Part shown: piece after piece, positions 1 to 10,153 of the stretch
Numbering within the stretch: position 1 is the first letter of the stretch
Layout of the letters: each line of letters starts with the position of its first letter
The notes under the pieces: model-generated
Database searches by the model: none
Told to the model about the DNA's origin: nothing
Seen by the model: only the letters and a program-made list of their open reading frames with translations
Position numbers and translations under genes: made by a program
NCBI GenBank assembly: GCA_001599715.1
Contig: BCHU01000001.1
Span: forward strand, 1,039,634-1,103,633
DNA: 64,000 nucleotides
From: Phaeotremella fagi
Taxonomy: Eukaryota > Basidiomycota > Tremellomycetes > Tremellales > Phaeotremellaceae
Reading direction: 5' to 3'

Positions 1-1015
1 TTAGGGTTTGCGTTGCACATCTGAATCCTATATGATCTGATTTGGTCGAATGCGGGTCAGAGATTAGGATAGTATTCGTAAATAGAAATTGTCTTATTGA
101 TTTATCCTACAGAAACAGCTTTGTTAGAATGGAATAATTGAACGTCAGTTTAGAGTCAAACTTACCTTTTCGTATTTCTCCATCATCATATCGGCTTCTT
201 CCCTTGTACGAATTTTGGCTTTCTCTATCTCAATCATACCTCGGGCGTAACCACCATATCTGTAAAGAGGTGTATAAGTAGTGGACCAAGGTGAGAAATG
301 TGTCCTCGAAAGTTCAATCACTCACTGTGCTTCTATCGGTTCTGTGGTCGGAGCCATATCTATCGATATTAAAGTCCGTAAAGGCATGTTCATCTTTGGA
401 TTCAGAGCCAAAGCCATCGCCATTTTAGCTCCCCTATAACTTGTGAATCCTGAATTTTAATCTCTTGAGAGTGGCCTACATGCTATGTCCAATTAAATGT
501 ACTCCACTTGATATCCCTTCTTGCGTAAAGAAATTCGAGACGTCTTTAGTCATTGCTTCCGTAGTGTGAGGTTCAGAATGAGGTGATCGACCATGATTTC
601 GCATATCCAAGTAGATACACTCAATTTCAATATATGAAAGTACATTTCATTTTGCGTGGTTAGGATAACTTACAAGGGTGATGACTCGAATCCCAAGGGT
701 TTTCGATAAATTTGTAGCCAAACGTCGCCAATTACCTTTCGAACCACTGGATAAATCAGTTTTGTTTTGTTAGGATACACGATCTCGTACTAACTATAGA
801 CCATGACAAATGACAACGCATTCCGTGGGACGACGTGATACCTCTGGATCAAAAATCGTGCGGGATAACTTGACTGGGGTCAGTGTGGAGCTCTGTCGGA
901 AGAATGACAAGCACGGTGCTGAAGTACCACGAGCTGTATATGCAGATCCATTGAATATGATTGGGGGGCTAGATGAACAGAAGACGGTTTGTCGTGGAAA
1001 CCAACGACTGAGCAT
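1..1015 (-). CDS. IMO32: ABHD11/Imo32-like mitochondrial alpha/beta hydrolase (3' end beyond window)
   Basis: Six exons read on the minus strand: 1015-795, 746-674, 619-480, 433-326, 259-166 and 106 to the window edge. The product starts with a basic, Ser/Phe-rich leader (MLSRWFPRQ) that fits a mitochondrial presequence, then the core hydrolase signatures CHGLYGSKGNWR, LDMRNHGRSPHS and the nucleophile elbow GHSMGAKMA (Ser is the catalytic nucleophile). This order is that of the ABHD11 family, whose yeast member Imo32 is a mitochondrial protein; human ABHD11 protects lipoylated dehydrogenases. The last visible exon reads RQFLFTN, the segment that follows the cap region in this family, so only the C-terminal quarter with the catalytic His is off the left edge. 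Exon 1 would run into a stop if unspliced, so the 747-794 intron is required. Family call firm; substrate unknown. Confidence 0.82.
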
Positions 1016-1214
1016 CCTCTTTCCGGTTCATTTAATGACTTGGACAACAGTAGTCTATTCACCTTCTAACACCTTACGGGAAAAGGAATGATTTTGGTTT
1101 CGTCTGAATAATTAGAAGAATGTCAGACTCTTACGTAAGCAAACTAGTTCTTCGATACTGTATTGTAAACAATTCTTTTGAACGTTTTCCTATTGTCCTA
1201 ATCAATCAATCCCA

Positions 1215-3196
1215 ATGAGCTTTATTCATCCAGTAATAAGGAATGGAAAGAACGCAATAGCAAGCTCATCAAAACACTACCCTTTGACAATACAATTGAT
1301 ATCGGGAAGAGTAACCTCAAAACGACCATGGAGTCCACTTCTTCAAGCACGATACACTTCCACCTCATCTGACGCCGGATCATCATCTGGGAAATCTATA
1401 CATCAGCCCCATGAGTCTTTGAAATCGCTCTATGAAAAGTTGTCGACTATCCAACCATGTTTCGCTACCCGTGGGAACGAAATTACATTGTTGAGTTCAC
1501 CGCAAGAATTTTATTCCAGTTTGATCTCTATGATTAAGAGAGCTAAGCGAAGGATAATCATCAGTAGTTTATACATAGGTGTCGAAGAGACAGAGTTGGT
1601 AAGCTATCAATGACTCGAAAAGATCTCATCATAAACTTATAATCATTCAGATAGAAAATCTTCGTCAAGCACTACAATCGAATCCCAACCTAAGAGTAAA
1701 TATCACGTTGGATTATCATCGATCGACCAGATTCACACCGACGAAATCACATGCACCTTCAACAGCTCATCTTCTTCTACCTCTTATTCAACAGTTTCCG
1801 GATAGATGTGAAGTCTGGTTTTTTCGTTCACCTAAATTGAGAGGGGTTATGGAAAGGATAGTTCCTGAACGATTCGATGAGGGGTGGGGCACTTGGCATG
1901 GGAAATGGTATGGTGTCGATGACGAGGTTATTATCTCTGGGTTAGTTGTTTTTGATATTCCAAGACTTCATCAGCTAACATTATCTCCTGCTTAGAGCTA
2001 ATCTAGCTTCGTCATATTTCTCAAACAGACAGGACAGATATATTCATTTCCATTCCCATCCAACTCTGCTGTCCTATCTGACTTCCCTTTCCCGACTATT
2101 CCAAACCTATTCATACCATCTCTCAGCATCACCCACACCCTCAACCTCACCCCATCACCTAGTCCCCTTGAAACAATTAAATCCAGACTCCACTGGCGCA
2201 TCATCATCAACTATATCATTCAACAAATCAAACATCCCATCCCCAGCACTAATATGGCCAACACCTTCAGTTCATCCGAGAAATTTCTCACAACACGCTC
2301 AAGCGACTTTGACGGCTTTCCAAAAATCTTGGAAAGCATCTAATCCATCTCGATTGAAACGTGTCGATGTGGATACATGGTTTTGGCCAGTTGTTCAAGC
2401 TGGCGTCTTAGGTGTTAAAGAGGAAGAAAGAACTTTGGGTACAGTTTGGGAAAAGATTGATGAAGGTCACAAGTCTGTTAACGATGAATCTGTCTCCGAG
2501 AGTAATACAAATTCGGACACCGCAGAACCATCTTCTGGGAGAGTTCAAACTGGTCTAGAAGTCGATTTGACAAGTGGTTATTTCGGTTTATACAAGGCCT
2601 ACAAGAAAGCAATCATCAATTCCCCAGCTTCTGTCAGGATAATTGCTGCATCTCCAAAGGTATGTCTGGCGATGTAATGCATTCGATACTGATCAATGTC
2701 TAGGCCAATGGATTCTACGGTTCACGAGGGATATCGAGATTGATTCCAGAAGGTTATACACTCCTTGAAAGTCGATTTCATCGAGAAGCCCAACGACAAG
2801 GTAGAGTGTGGGATGCAGAGAAAGATGTAGGTGTAAGATTGAAAGAATGGGAGAGGGAAGGGTGGACGTATCATGCGAAAGGTGTGTTCATCTCAGTGTC
2901 TATTGAGCCCATTAACCAAGGAAACAGGAATGTGGTTATCTCCACCTACGCAAAATCCTATCGCTACGTTCATAGGTTCTTCCAACCTATCTACGAGATC
3001 TTTAACCCTCGATACGGAATTATCATTGTTTTTAGTGACTTCTTCGCCATCTTTAAGACGATCTTTAGGGGCTGAGATTAAAGCTTTGGACGAGTTTACG
3101 AAAGATGTTGGTGAGGAGACTTGGAAATCGGAGGAGAGGGGTGTTAGTTGGCTAGCATGGCTGTTGGTCGCTTTGGGGGTTGAGGGGATGTTATGA
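1215..3196 (+). CDS. PGS1: Phosphatidylglycerophosphate synthase (PLD superfamily)
   Basis: Exons 1215-1598, 1651-1940, 1996-2659, 2704-2881 and 2928-3196 give 594 aa. The enzyme joins CDP-diacylglycerol and glycerol-3-phosphate to make phosphatidylglycerophosphate, the committed step to cardiolipin in mitochondria. The N-terminus is Ser/Arg-rich and without acids, as in a mitochondrial leader. The block IISSLYIGVEETEL is characteristic of Pgs1. Both phospholipase-D HKD half-sites are visible: HGKWYGVDD (first site) and YHAKGMWL followed by GSSNLSTRS (second site, created by the last splice). Length is near the 520-560 aa of relatives, the excess being an acidic Ser/Asp/Glu-rich loop around residues 320-350. 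The gene lies 200 nt downstream of the divergently oriented ABHD11-like start, so the two probably share a promoter region. Confidence 0.93.
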
Positions 3197-3390
3197 TCGA
3201 TTTGGATTTGTAGTCAGGTTAAATAAGTATAAATATGTGGTTTATCATAAATCAGTCATAGAAATTAGAACCATAATGCATACATTACTCCAGTGGTTCA
3301 GTACTCGCACACAGAATCCAAACCATCAACGTCTCCAAGGACACAACCGACTGGTCTCACCAATTCTCCACATGATCCAATACAACTAAA

Positions 3391-3433
3391 ACCCCAACCC
3401 AATCCCCAACCCAATCCCCATCCCAATCCCAAC
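3391..3433. repeat. Short tandem C-rich repeat (AACCCAATCCCC-like)
   Basis: Imperfect iterations of a 12-nt unit, AACCCAATCCCC and variants, lie just beyond the stop codon of the membrane-protein gene that ends at 3445, in the convergent spacer between it and PGS1. It is simple-sequence DNA with no coding sense in the supported genes. Confidence 0.6.
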
Positions 3434-3444
3434 TCAAACACCAC

Positions 3445-3960
3445 TCATTCCTCCTTGTCAATCTTGTCACTCCCACCAAAAGCCAAATAAGAAAGAACGG
3501 CGAAAGACGCAATAAGCATAAACCCAGGAATGATATGACCCGAGATAACCAAATAATCCATCCAAACCTGTTCCGCACCGTTGGAACCCGAAGCCAAAGC
3601 CGCCATTGGATTCATGACCTTACTCCCCCACCAAGCGTTGCAAGTTTGAACGACTGAGACCCACCAAACAGCCAGACTTGATGATTTGATGATAGCCCTT
3701 TGAGTTGGGTTTGGTGTTTTGAAAGATGGTGACCAGATTGAAGGGTGGAGAACGACGCCGATTGATAGGAGGAGAACTCCTTGACCTGTGAATGAGGAAT
3801 GGGCTGTGAGGGCTAAGCGTGGGTAGGGTGATTGATGGACTACGAGTCCTAAGAGGAGTCCGGAGAGGATACATAAGAATCCGTTTAGGATTAAGGATTG
3901 GGTTAGGGCTAGTTGGGGATTGGCGGATGTGGTTGGGTGGGTTTTGAGTTTGTTTGACAT
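3445..3960 (-). CDS. Small four-helix membrane protein, hydroxylaminobenzene-mutase-like
   Basis: An intronless reading frame of 171 aa. Four hydrophobic segments can be seen at about residues 22-42, 60-75, 95-115 and 138-165, so it is an integral membrane protein with a short charged tail (DKIDKEE). The spacing of the first two helices and the connecting segment (GLLLGLVV, then PRLALTAHSS, then GQGVLLLSIGVVLHP) resembles the pattern of bacterial hydroxylaminobenzene mutases (HabA/HabB), small membrane proteins with a Pro-Arg-x-x-Leu...His motif after helix 1. I recall that motif from the family, but a profile search is needed to confirm it. No signal for a substrate. The 333-nt spacer upstream is shared with ZNG1. 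A genuine gene is likely because base composition and length of the open frame are consistent; the function is uncertain. Confidence 0.6.
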   Translation of the reverse strand: MSNKLKTHPTTSANPQLALTQSLILNGFLCILSGLLLGLVVHQSPYPRLALTAHSSFTGQGVLLLSIGVVLHPSIWSPSFKTPNPTQRAIIKSSSLAVWWVSVVQTCNAWWGSKVMNPMAALASGSNGAEQVWMDYLVISGHIIPGFMLIASFAVLSYLAFGGSDKIDKEE

Positions 3961-4293
3961 GGTTGTTGGGTGCTGTGCTGGTTTGTTATGCTGTGGGGGA
4001 GGTTGGTTGTTGGTTTCAGTTATGATATTTGATGGTGAGGATACAGTATTGTGCTTTTAATACGTTTCCGCTGCTGAGTGTGGGCTCTTATCCCATGACC
4101 ATACATCCCATTCAATCTTTCTCACACAGAGATCTAGAGACACTGAACTATGGCTGAACCAGACCAACGCCACCAACAACTTTACTTCCGTTGGAAATAA
4201 AGTTCGCTTCTTCCAACAAAATTCTGCAGATTTGTCACTTCGACTACCAACATCTACCAAGTTAAATATTAAATTAATAGGTATATCACCACT
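3961..4293. promoter_or_regulatory. Divergent promoter region, membrane protein / ZNG1
   Basis: Non-coding spac between two outward-facing genes. No recognised operator. The segment next to ZNG1 is A/T-rich (4261-4280), as expected near a core promoter. The 67-codon minus-strand frame inside has no recognisable protein sense. Confidence 0.5.
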
Positions 4294-5921
4294 ATGGAGG
4301 TATCACCATCACACAAAGATATCAACCCAGACATAGAAGAGATTCCAGAGTAATTCCATCTTTCACAAAGTTTGTAATCGATGACTAATCGTCCTCTTCA
4401 TAGATTACTCGAATCTGATCTTCCGACTGCTGGTCCATCAAGGAACATTGAGAGACCAAAGATACCAATAACATTGTTAACTGGATATCTTGGTGCTGGT
4501 AAATCAACATTATTAGAGTGTGTTTTAGCTGGCTCAATATTGGGAAACGATTAGACAGCTAACCACCTTTTACTTAGATATATCTTGACTGCCGATCATG
4601 GGTATAGGATAGCAGTTTGTATGAATGGTAAGCGACCACAATGATGAGTAATACTAATGATGTAAGACTTTGGTGACAGTACAGATATCGAAGGTGATCA
4701 TTCCTCCCTCCTTTGTGAAAGAGTCTATACAGTTCTAACGAAATTAGCGAGAACACTCACCTTGAACGATCCAACTACTCAAACCCAATCCACTGAATTC
4801 CTTTCCCTACCCAACGGATGTTTATGCTGTTCATTCAAGGATCTTGGGATCATGGCTATAGAGGAGATGGTAGCCAAAACACTGGATGGGGTTGATTGGG
4901 TCATCGTTGAATTAACTGGTATTGCTGATCCTGGTATGTTGAGTTTATTAGATGATTTATAGGGTGACTCACTCAATTTAGCCCCTATCGCTAAATCCTT
5001 TTGGGCGAATGAGGAAATGGGGGATTTGATTCTAGATGGAGTGGTTTGTGTGGTTGATAGTAAGAATGTCATTAAGGTGTGTAGACATGGAGTATTTTTA
5101 CAAAACAGATGCCTGAACTCACACCACCTTCTAGCAACTCACGGAAAGTCGTGAAGCCGATGAGATCAATGAATGTCAAAAGTGAGTAAGAGGGAAGCTG
5201 TTCAACTGGAAACTAAATGCCAAGCAGACAAGTCGCATGCTCAGATGTTATCTTACTAAATAAAACGGATATCGTTTCTGCGGAAACTCTCACTGAGGTG
5301 GAGGAATTGATCAAGTGAGCTATAGTCATCTACATAATCGTAGTCTTTACTGAAACCACCGACACCAGATCGATCAATCCCACACCGAAACTGTATCACA
5401 CTGTCAAATCGAAAATCCCATTAGAAGCTTTACACGATCTCCGAGCTTATTCAGCCAATTCGAAAAATATACCATTCATAAAATCGATCGATATGTCATC
5501 AACCTCTGAACCTCAACCCCACCACGAGCACGATGTTGAAACCGAACACAAGGCTCATGAACACGTCAAACCAAAACATAGTCTCTCATCAACTCTAATC
5601 CCCCTCCCAAAACTGAACCAACAGCAATTCGAAAAATTAACCCATTTCCTAGAAAACTTGATATGGTCGAATAAAATATCAAACCCAGATGGAAGTTATA
5701 GTGACAGGAAGTCACCTGAGATACTTCGAACTAAGGGGTATATCGTCAGCGACTCGGCGGAATACGTTCTTCAAGGAGTTGCTGATTTGTTTGAATTGAA
5801 TGTTCTGGCTTCGGACGGTGACGGTGATCAAGGGGATGGAAAGGTTATCTTCATAGGCAAGGATCTGGATGATTCCATCGGTTTAGCTCTTAGAATTTAT
5901 TTAGATCTTGATCAGGTGTAG
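4294..5921 (+). CDS. ZNG1: Zinc-chaperone GTPase ZNG1 (CobW/CBWD family)
   Basis: Nine exons (4294-4349, 4404-4517, 4578-4627, 4667-4693, 4748-4933, 4982-5076, 5135-5181, 5228-5314, 5369-5921) give 404 aa. All eight introns are 39-58 nt. COG0523 hallmarks in order: P-loop GYLGAGKST, Walker-B-like VIVELTGIADP, the metal-binding CxCC motif in LPNGCLCCSFKDLG, and the guanine-specificity motif NKTD. The C-terminal CobW domain follows a His-rich stretch around residues 255-285, typical of zinc members. Characterised eukaryotic ZNG1 uses GTP hydrolysis to deliver zinc to methionine aminopeptidase 1; that role is family knowledge here. Exon 4 is only 27 nt. The start Met is the first in frame and places the P-loop near residue 45, as in relatives, including an acidic IPE-type N-terminal segment used to dock the aminopeptidase. 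Confidence 0.93.
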
Positions 5922-6027
5922 TGGGTATATCAAGACTTTATCATGTATCAGATAACTATAAAAGTGCTCTATGACCTTTTCATACCGAGATACTACAACT
6001 GTCACCTTTTACCGTATAATAACCTCA

Positions 6028-6494
6028 CTACTCGGAGATGATATCAAAAGCGATAAACTTAGAAGGATCTAAAAGCAATCAATTAGCCAAAACAATCAAA
6101 CAGCCCTAAAAACGAACCTTCAGCAATAAGTCCTCTAGCAGCTTTAGTCCTAAAATCCAATTCCTTTATCAGCTCCCTACCCCACCCAAACAAAGAAACG
6201 GACATACGCCAAATGAGCCGGATGAGTCGCATAACCAACCAAATCCTCCTCAGTCTCCAAACGCACGATAACGCCGAAATCATATCCACCACCCATTTTC
6301 AAAGTGGATACCACGCCATGACCGTAGACGACGTCTATGACTCCCGGAACGGCACCTGCAAGATTCTGAGAGAGCGTGGTGTAGCTCTTCAAATCCTCTG
6401 GCTTGTATGAGGGTTTTAATTTGAACAAGACTTTTGGGGGTCAGTTTGGAGTTTGAGGTGGAACACTTGACCTACAGATGTGGGAGATTGTCAT
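6028..6494 (-). CDS. Stress-responsive alpha/beta-barrel (Dabb) domain protein
   Basis: Exons 6494-6476, 6430-6208, 6176-6118 and 6068-6028 give 113 aa. The product begins MTISHIFLFKLKP, the start of the Dabb ferredoxin-like fold (beta strand with a conserved His), and contains the GGGYDFGVIVRLETEEDL strand pair and the ATHPAHLA helix start used by the family for dimer packing. It ends KFIAFDIISE. Dabb proteins are small dimeric barrels; fungal ones have varied or unknown roles, so no reaction is assigned. The second intron (6177-6207) is only 31 nt but has a perfect GTATGT donor, and it is the only junction tried that keeps the frame. The tail downstream of it (ELIKELDFRTKAARGLIAEDPS) is longer than in minimal Dabb proteins. 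Confidence 0.78.
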
Positions 6495-7369
6495 TTTTGG
6501 ATTTTGGGGTTTGAAGGATTGACTGCTTTGTTTGGTGTTTTGTTATTTATATGAATCCTTTTCTTATGCGGCGGTCGTCTTGATAAGGGGATTTCACTTT
6601 TAGAAAATGGGATATTTGTCAAATCTCGTCAGTGACCTGCTGTATTCGTCCTACACGACGTTTCCGAGTTATTTCAAAGATCCGATCGACCCATGGCGAA
6701 CTCCCGAGAGAAAACCAAATTGGATGAAGATCAAATTTCACTTATCCGCTCACCGTTACCTTCACCTTTCACTATGTATCTTAATGACTATGATTTGAAT
6801 ATCATCTGATCACTATTTATTTCGAATGCGGAAACGGATAAAGTTGATGGAGCAGGTAAGAACAGTGCTTAGTCAAATAAAGAGCGGAGTGCCAAAATTG
6901 GTAAATCGGCATCTTTTCCATTCTTTCTCATGCCGTCTATGTAGGGATACGATTCGATATTCCTACATCTATTCTGGGCAGAGGTATAAGATGATTTCAG
7001 AGATTGGGGAAGCTTTATGTGAATGCCAATTACGAGTATCTGTACTCATACCATTTACTCATACTCGTACTCGACTGTCCAATACTGCCACTTTGGATTG
7101 ATGACGACCCGGACGGTCATTCTCCAGATTTGAGGTTACTGGTATATATAAGATGAGCAGGGTTGATTGTCCTGATCCACTCATTCCATCTTTTGTTCCA
7201 TTCATGAAAAGCTTATCTTCCATTCAAGAATGCTTTGACAGGAGACACCACCAAGCTCTGACTCAATGCAGTCATTCCATTCATATCTCTTTCGTATAAT
7301 AAAGATATAATCACTTCATTCCAAATCCAACTTTTATTTCCATCCCAATCCAGTATTCCATCCAACCGC
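6495..7369. other. Intergenic region without a supported gene
   Basis: Between the Dabb gene start and the GIS2 3' end. Two plus-strand open frames (6607-6798 and 6826-7101) have no family resemblance, no exon-like continuation and no codon pattern like the neighbours. The segment near 7315-7380 is A/T- and C-rich and is probably GIS2 3' UTR. I see no tRNA or structured RNA. Confidence 0.5.
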
Positions 7370-8397
7370 TTACTCGGCAGTAGCAAGATCATCGGATTCT
7401 TTTGGACAATCCCTGTTACCGTGAGTCAGCTTATGACTTCGGGTCAGAATTCCTGCGTGAGCTTACCTGGCGATATGACCAGTTTCTCTACATTTGAAAC
7501 AAGTCTTTGAAGCCAAAGCAGTAGCTTCATCACGAGGAGCTAAACAATCTCTAGCCAAATGGTTTTCACCGTTACAACGGCTAAACATCTCCATCAGTCA
7601 TAGCACGAATATCTAAATAGACGGGAGAGACATACTAGCATTTAACAGGTGTACCATCAGCGTTAGCAGTTGGTCTAGGTCTAGATTGGAAACCACCGAA
7701 TCCACCTCTGGCACCGAAACCACCTCGTTGATTGGCGAATCCCATACCTTGAGGACACATTCTTGAGATATGACCAGGTCGGCCGCAGGTGTAACATTTT
7801 TGACCGGCGGCACCGTTGAACCCTTGATTGTTGTTGAAACCACCGAAATTGTTTCTTACGGATGGACAATCGGCTTTGACGTGACCTGGGATGAGCGGTG
7901 TTAGTGGTTGTGTTATAACAAAGGATGAACTGGACAAAGGATGAAGATGAGAGGAGTATGAGATACTCACCAACTCCACCACATGAATAGCATTGTTTGC
8001 CATCGGTTGATCTTGGGGCTGGACAGTTGGTTGATTCATGTCCTGGCTCTCTGTAAGATTGTTAGGTTTAGCTTTCTCGAAATGGTGGTTGTACCCGTCA
8101 CAATTACTCACCTGCAGTTATAACAGAGACGACCTGGGGCTTGACAATTCTCGGCAATGTGACCGACTGTTTGTAATCAGATCACTCTATTACAAGATAT
8201 TAATTATGAGATTAAAACGTACGATTACCACATCTAAGGTAGAATCGTTAGTTAATTGAAAGGATGAAAGAGTTTGATACATACTTGAAACAACCTTGAC
8301 GAGAACCTGGAACTTGAGCAGCACCACTAAATGACAAGTAAGTCAGTGTTCGTGGAAATGCGCAAAACGTTCAGAGATAAACATACAACATTGCTAT
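7370..8397 (-). CDS. GIS2: CCHC zinc-knuckle nucleic-acid-binding protein (Gis2/CNBP type)
   Basis: Coding exons 8391-8387, 8326-8285, 8233-8223, 8166-8112, 8050-7971, 7885-7636, 7580-7467 and 7412-7370 give 199 aa; the first exon also carries 6 nt of leader from 8397 after a 5'-UTR intron (8398-8455, GTGAGT...TAG). The protein is six C-x2-C-x4-H-x4-C knuckles: CFKCGNLGHIAENC, CYNCREPGHESTNC, CYSCGGVGHVKADC, CYTCGRPGHISRMC, CYRCNGENHLARDC and CFKCRETGHIARDC. An RGG/FG-rich linker separates knuckles 4 and 5. Yeast Gis2 has seven knuckles without such a linker; CNBP has an RG box after knuckle 1. Gis2/CNBP bind RNA and G-rich DNA and act in translation and stress granules. Knuckles 1, 3, 5 and 6 are split by introns, and exon 3 is just 11 nt. 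Confidence 0.92.
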
Positions 8398-9010
8398 CTA
8401 CACGTAGTGAATTAGTATGAAATCAATGAAAGCAACCTTCAAAAAATAAACTCACTTTTTTGATATTATTAAAGTATAAATAGATGAATACCTTCCACTT
8501 TTGAACTACCGATTACCGTTCGACTAACTGACTAACTGACGATCTTACTAACTAACTGACTGACCTCCACGCTACCAACTAACGCGAACTTTGAAAGAAG
8601 AAGTTGAAGTTGAAGTTGAAATGAGAAGAGATCTACCTTTCTACCTTTATCTTTACTAATCGTTTTTTGTACAAAGGATAATTCTCGGGTCTAACGGATA
8701 TCTGTAAGATAATACACGTCATTCCCCTAACGTTCGAAAAACGAAGTGTTATTTCATCTTACTGCGGTGATCGTTAACGATAATGTTACTACGCATACGC
8801 TGCGACCACTCATAGCCCCCGCATGAGTAACCGCGACCGCGACGAACCGACTGAGAAAAGAAATTACAGCTGAAGGGGAAAAAATGCATATATATACAGA
8901 AGAATGAGCTTGAGGATTGATCACCTTGAATTCCATCTTTCTCCAATTTCGCCAACTCCAAATTCTCCATTCTAAATTTGATTCTTTCTGCTAATATCCT
9001 TTTGTTAAAG
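8398..9010. promoter_or_regulatory. Divergent promoter region GIS2 / Kre9-like gene
   Basis: Holds the GIS2 5'-UTR intron at 8398-8455 (minus strand: donor GTGAGT, branch-like ACTAAT, acceptor GTAG directly before the 11-nt start exon). Upstream of it is a CTAA/CTGA-repeat at 8522-8562 and a (GAAGTT)n tract at 8597-8620, which on the GIS2 strand is a pyrimidine-rich tract as is common in promoters of highly expressed translation genes. On the other side, 8870-9000 is A/T-rich leader of the cell-wall protein gene. Confidence 0.55.
8522..8562. repeat. CTAA/CTGA tetranucleotide-type repeat in GIS2 leader or promoter
   Basis: Alternating ACTAACTG and ACTAACTAACTGACTG units. Read on the minus strand the tract is a string of GTTAGT and GTCAGT, which are also common intron donor sequences in this genome; read on the plus strand it is a string of CTAAC/CTGAC branch-like sites. 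No other copy of comparable length was seen in the window. Confidence 0.6.
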
Positions 9011-10063
9011 ATGTTAACTAAGCTCGTCACTTGTTCGATCGTTCTGGCTACTTTAGCTTCGGCTGCTAATTTCACTATTAGCACTCCTGTAAGTCCTTCT
9101 TCCGTTCCTCGGATCAAATCCCAAAATAATGAATAGAGGTGAGAAGGATGAGCTGACTTCTTTCGATCTTCTCCCAACAACCTTATTTATTCCTTTTGAC
9201 CTCACTCTATCTGATATCTGAATGGAACTCAATACAATTGGAATCTCTCCAAACTCGATCTTGACTATCTGACCTGTCATCTCCACCACTCAACAGGCAT
9301 CTCTGATTGAATGTCGTAAGTATCCAAATCCACCTTTTCCTTCTCTTTCCACCTCCGTCAGTCAAATGGTACATCAACTGATCAACTACACCAGAACCCG
9401 TAGCACTAAGTTGGACAGGTGGAACAGCGCCCTACATCCTGTAAGTCATTTCCGCCACAACCACCACCAATACCCCAAAATCTAACCCCCTCCAGAGCTG
9501 CAATCCCAGGAGGAGAAGTCTCCGCCGCAGCCCTCGAAACGATCTCCGATTCAGTCTCCGCCACCAGCTACACTTGGACAGTTGATATCGCCTCGGGAAC
9601 CTCAGTCACGATAAAGATTACCGATGCCACTGGTGCCATCGCTTATTCTAGTGAGGACACGGTTCAAGTCGGTAGTTCCAGTAGTTGTATCACTGGTTCC
9701 ACTGGTGGGACTAGTACCAGTACTACTACAGCTGCTGGGTCCAGTTCTACTGGGTCATCTGCAGCTAGTGCAGTCGCTATTACTACTTATGCTTCGTATG
9801 TTCTACCTGTAATCTGGGTTCAGATCGGAATTGATAATTGAAATTGTTTCTAGGTCGTCAACGAGTAAAACTTCTACTTCAAGCTCTAAAGCTTCTTCGT
9901 AAGTCTTACCAGAAGATTCTTGAAGCCGCACTGAACTGACGAAATGGTTAGGACATCCACTTCAGCCGCTACTACCACAACAGCGACTTCTGGAGCATCA
10001 ATCGTTCATCCAGTTCCAGCGTTCATCGTATTCGCTGTCGGTGGTATTTTAGCCCTCTTCTAA
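9011..10063 (+). CDS. Secreted GPI-anchored Kre9/Knh1-type cell-wall protein
   Basis: Exons 9011-9088, 9297-9315, 9395-9440, 9496-9795, 9854-9898 and 9952-10063 give 199 aa. It has a clear signal peptide (MLTKLVTCSIVLATLASA, cleavage near residue 18-19), a beta-rich N-terminal domain starting FTISTP and PVALSWTGGTAPY that matches the Kre9/Knh1 N-terminal domain layout (Pro...W-x-G-G...Y-x-L), a Ser/Thr-rich stalk from about residue 110, and a C-terminal hydrophobic segment (FIVFAVGGILALF) right at the end, as in GPI-anchor signals. Such proteins are small cell-surface mannoproteins linked to beta-1,6-glucan assembly in yeast; whether this one acts in glucan synthesis is inference. Exon 2 is 19 nt, and the first intron (208 nt) is unusually long for the window. 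Confidence 0.82.
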
Positions 10064-10153
10064 TGAAGACTCGACGCAGGAGGAGAGTCAAAGTAGATAG
10101 AACAGACTCTATAGTCAGAAACCATTAATAGAACATGCATCAATACCACTCTG

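Noticed and set aside
1..7. TTAGGG at the window start as a telomere repeat
   Set aside because: Only a single copy, and it falls inside the coding exon of the ABHD11-like gene.
6177..6199. Alternative 23-nt intron in the Dabb gene
   Set aside because: Joining at that donor puts a stop directly downstream; the 31-nt GTATGT intron keeps the frame.
6607..7101. Two plus-strand frames of 63 and 91 codons
   Set aside because: No recognisable protein, no splice-consistent extension and no plausible promoter; likely chance in a long spacer.
8522..8562. CTAA/CTGA repeat as a CRISPR-like array or transposon end
   Set aside because: Unit of 4-8 nt without spacers; plain simple-sequence DNA.
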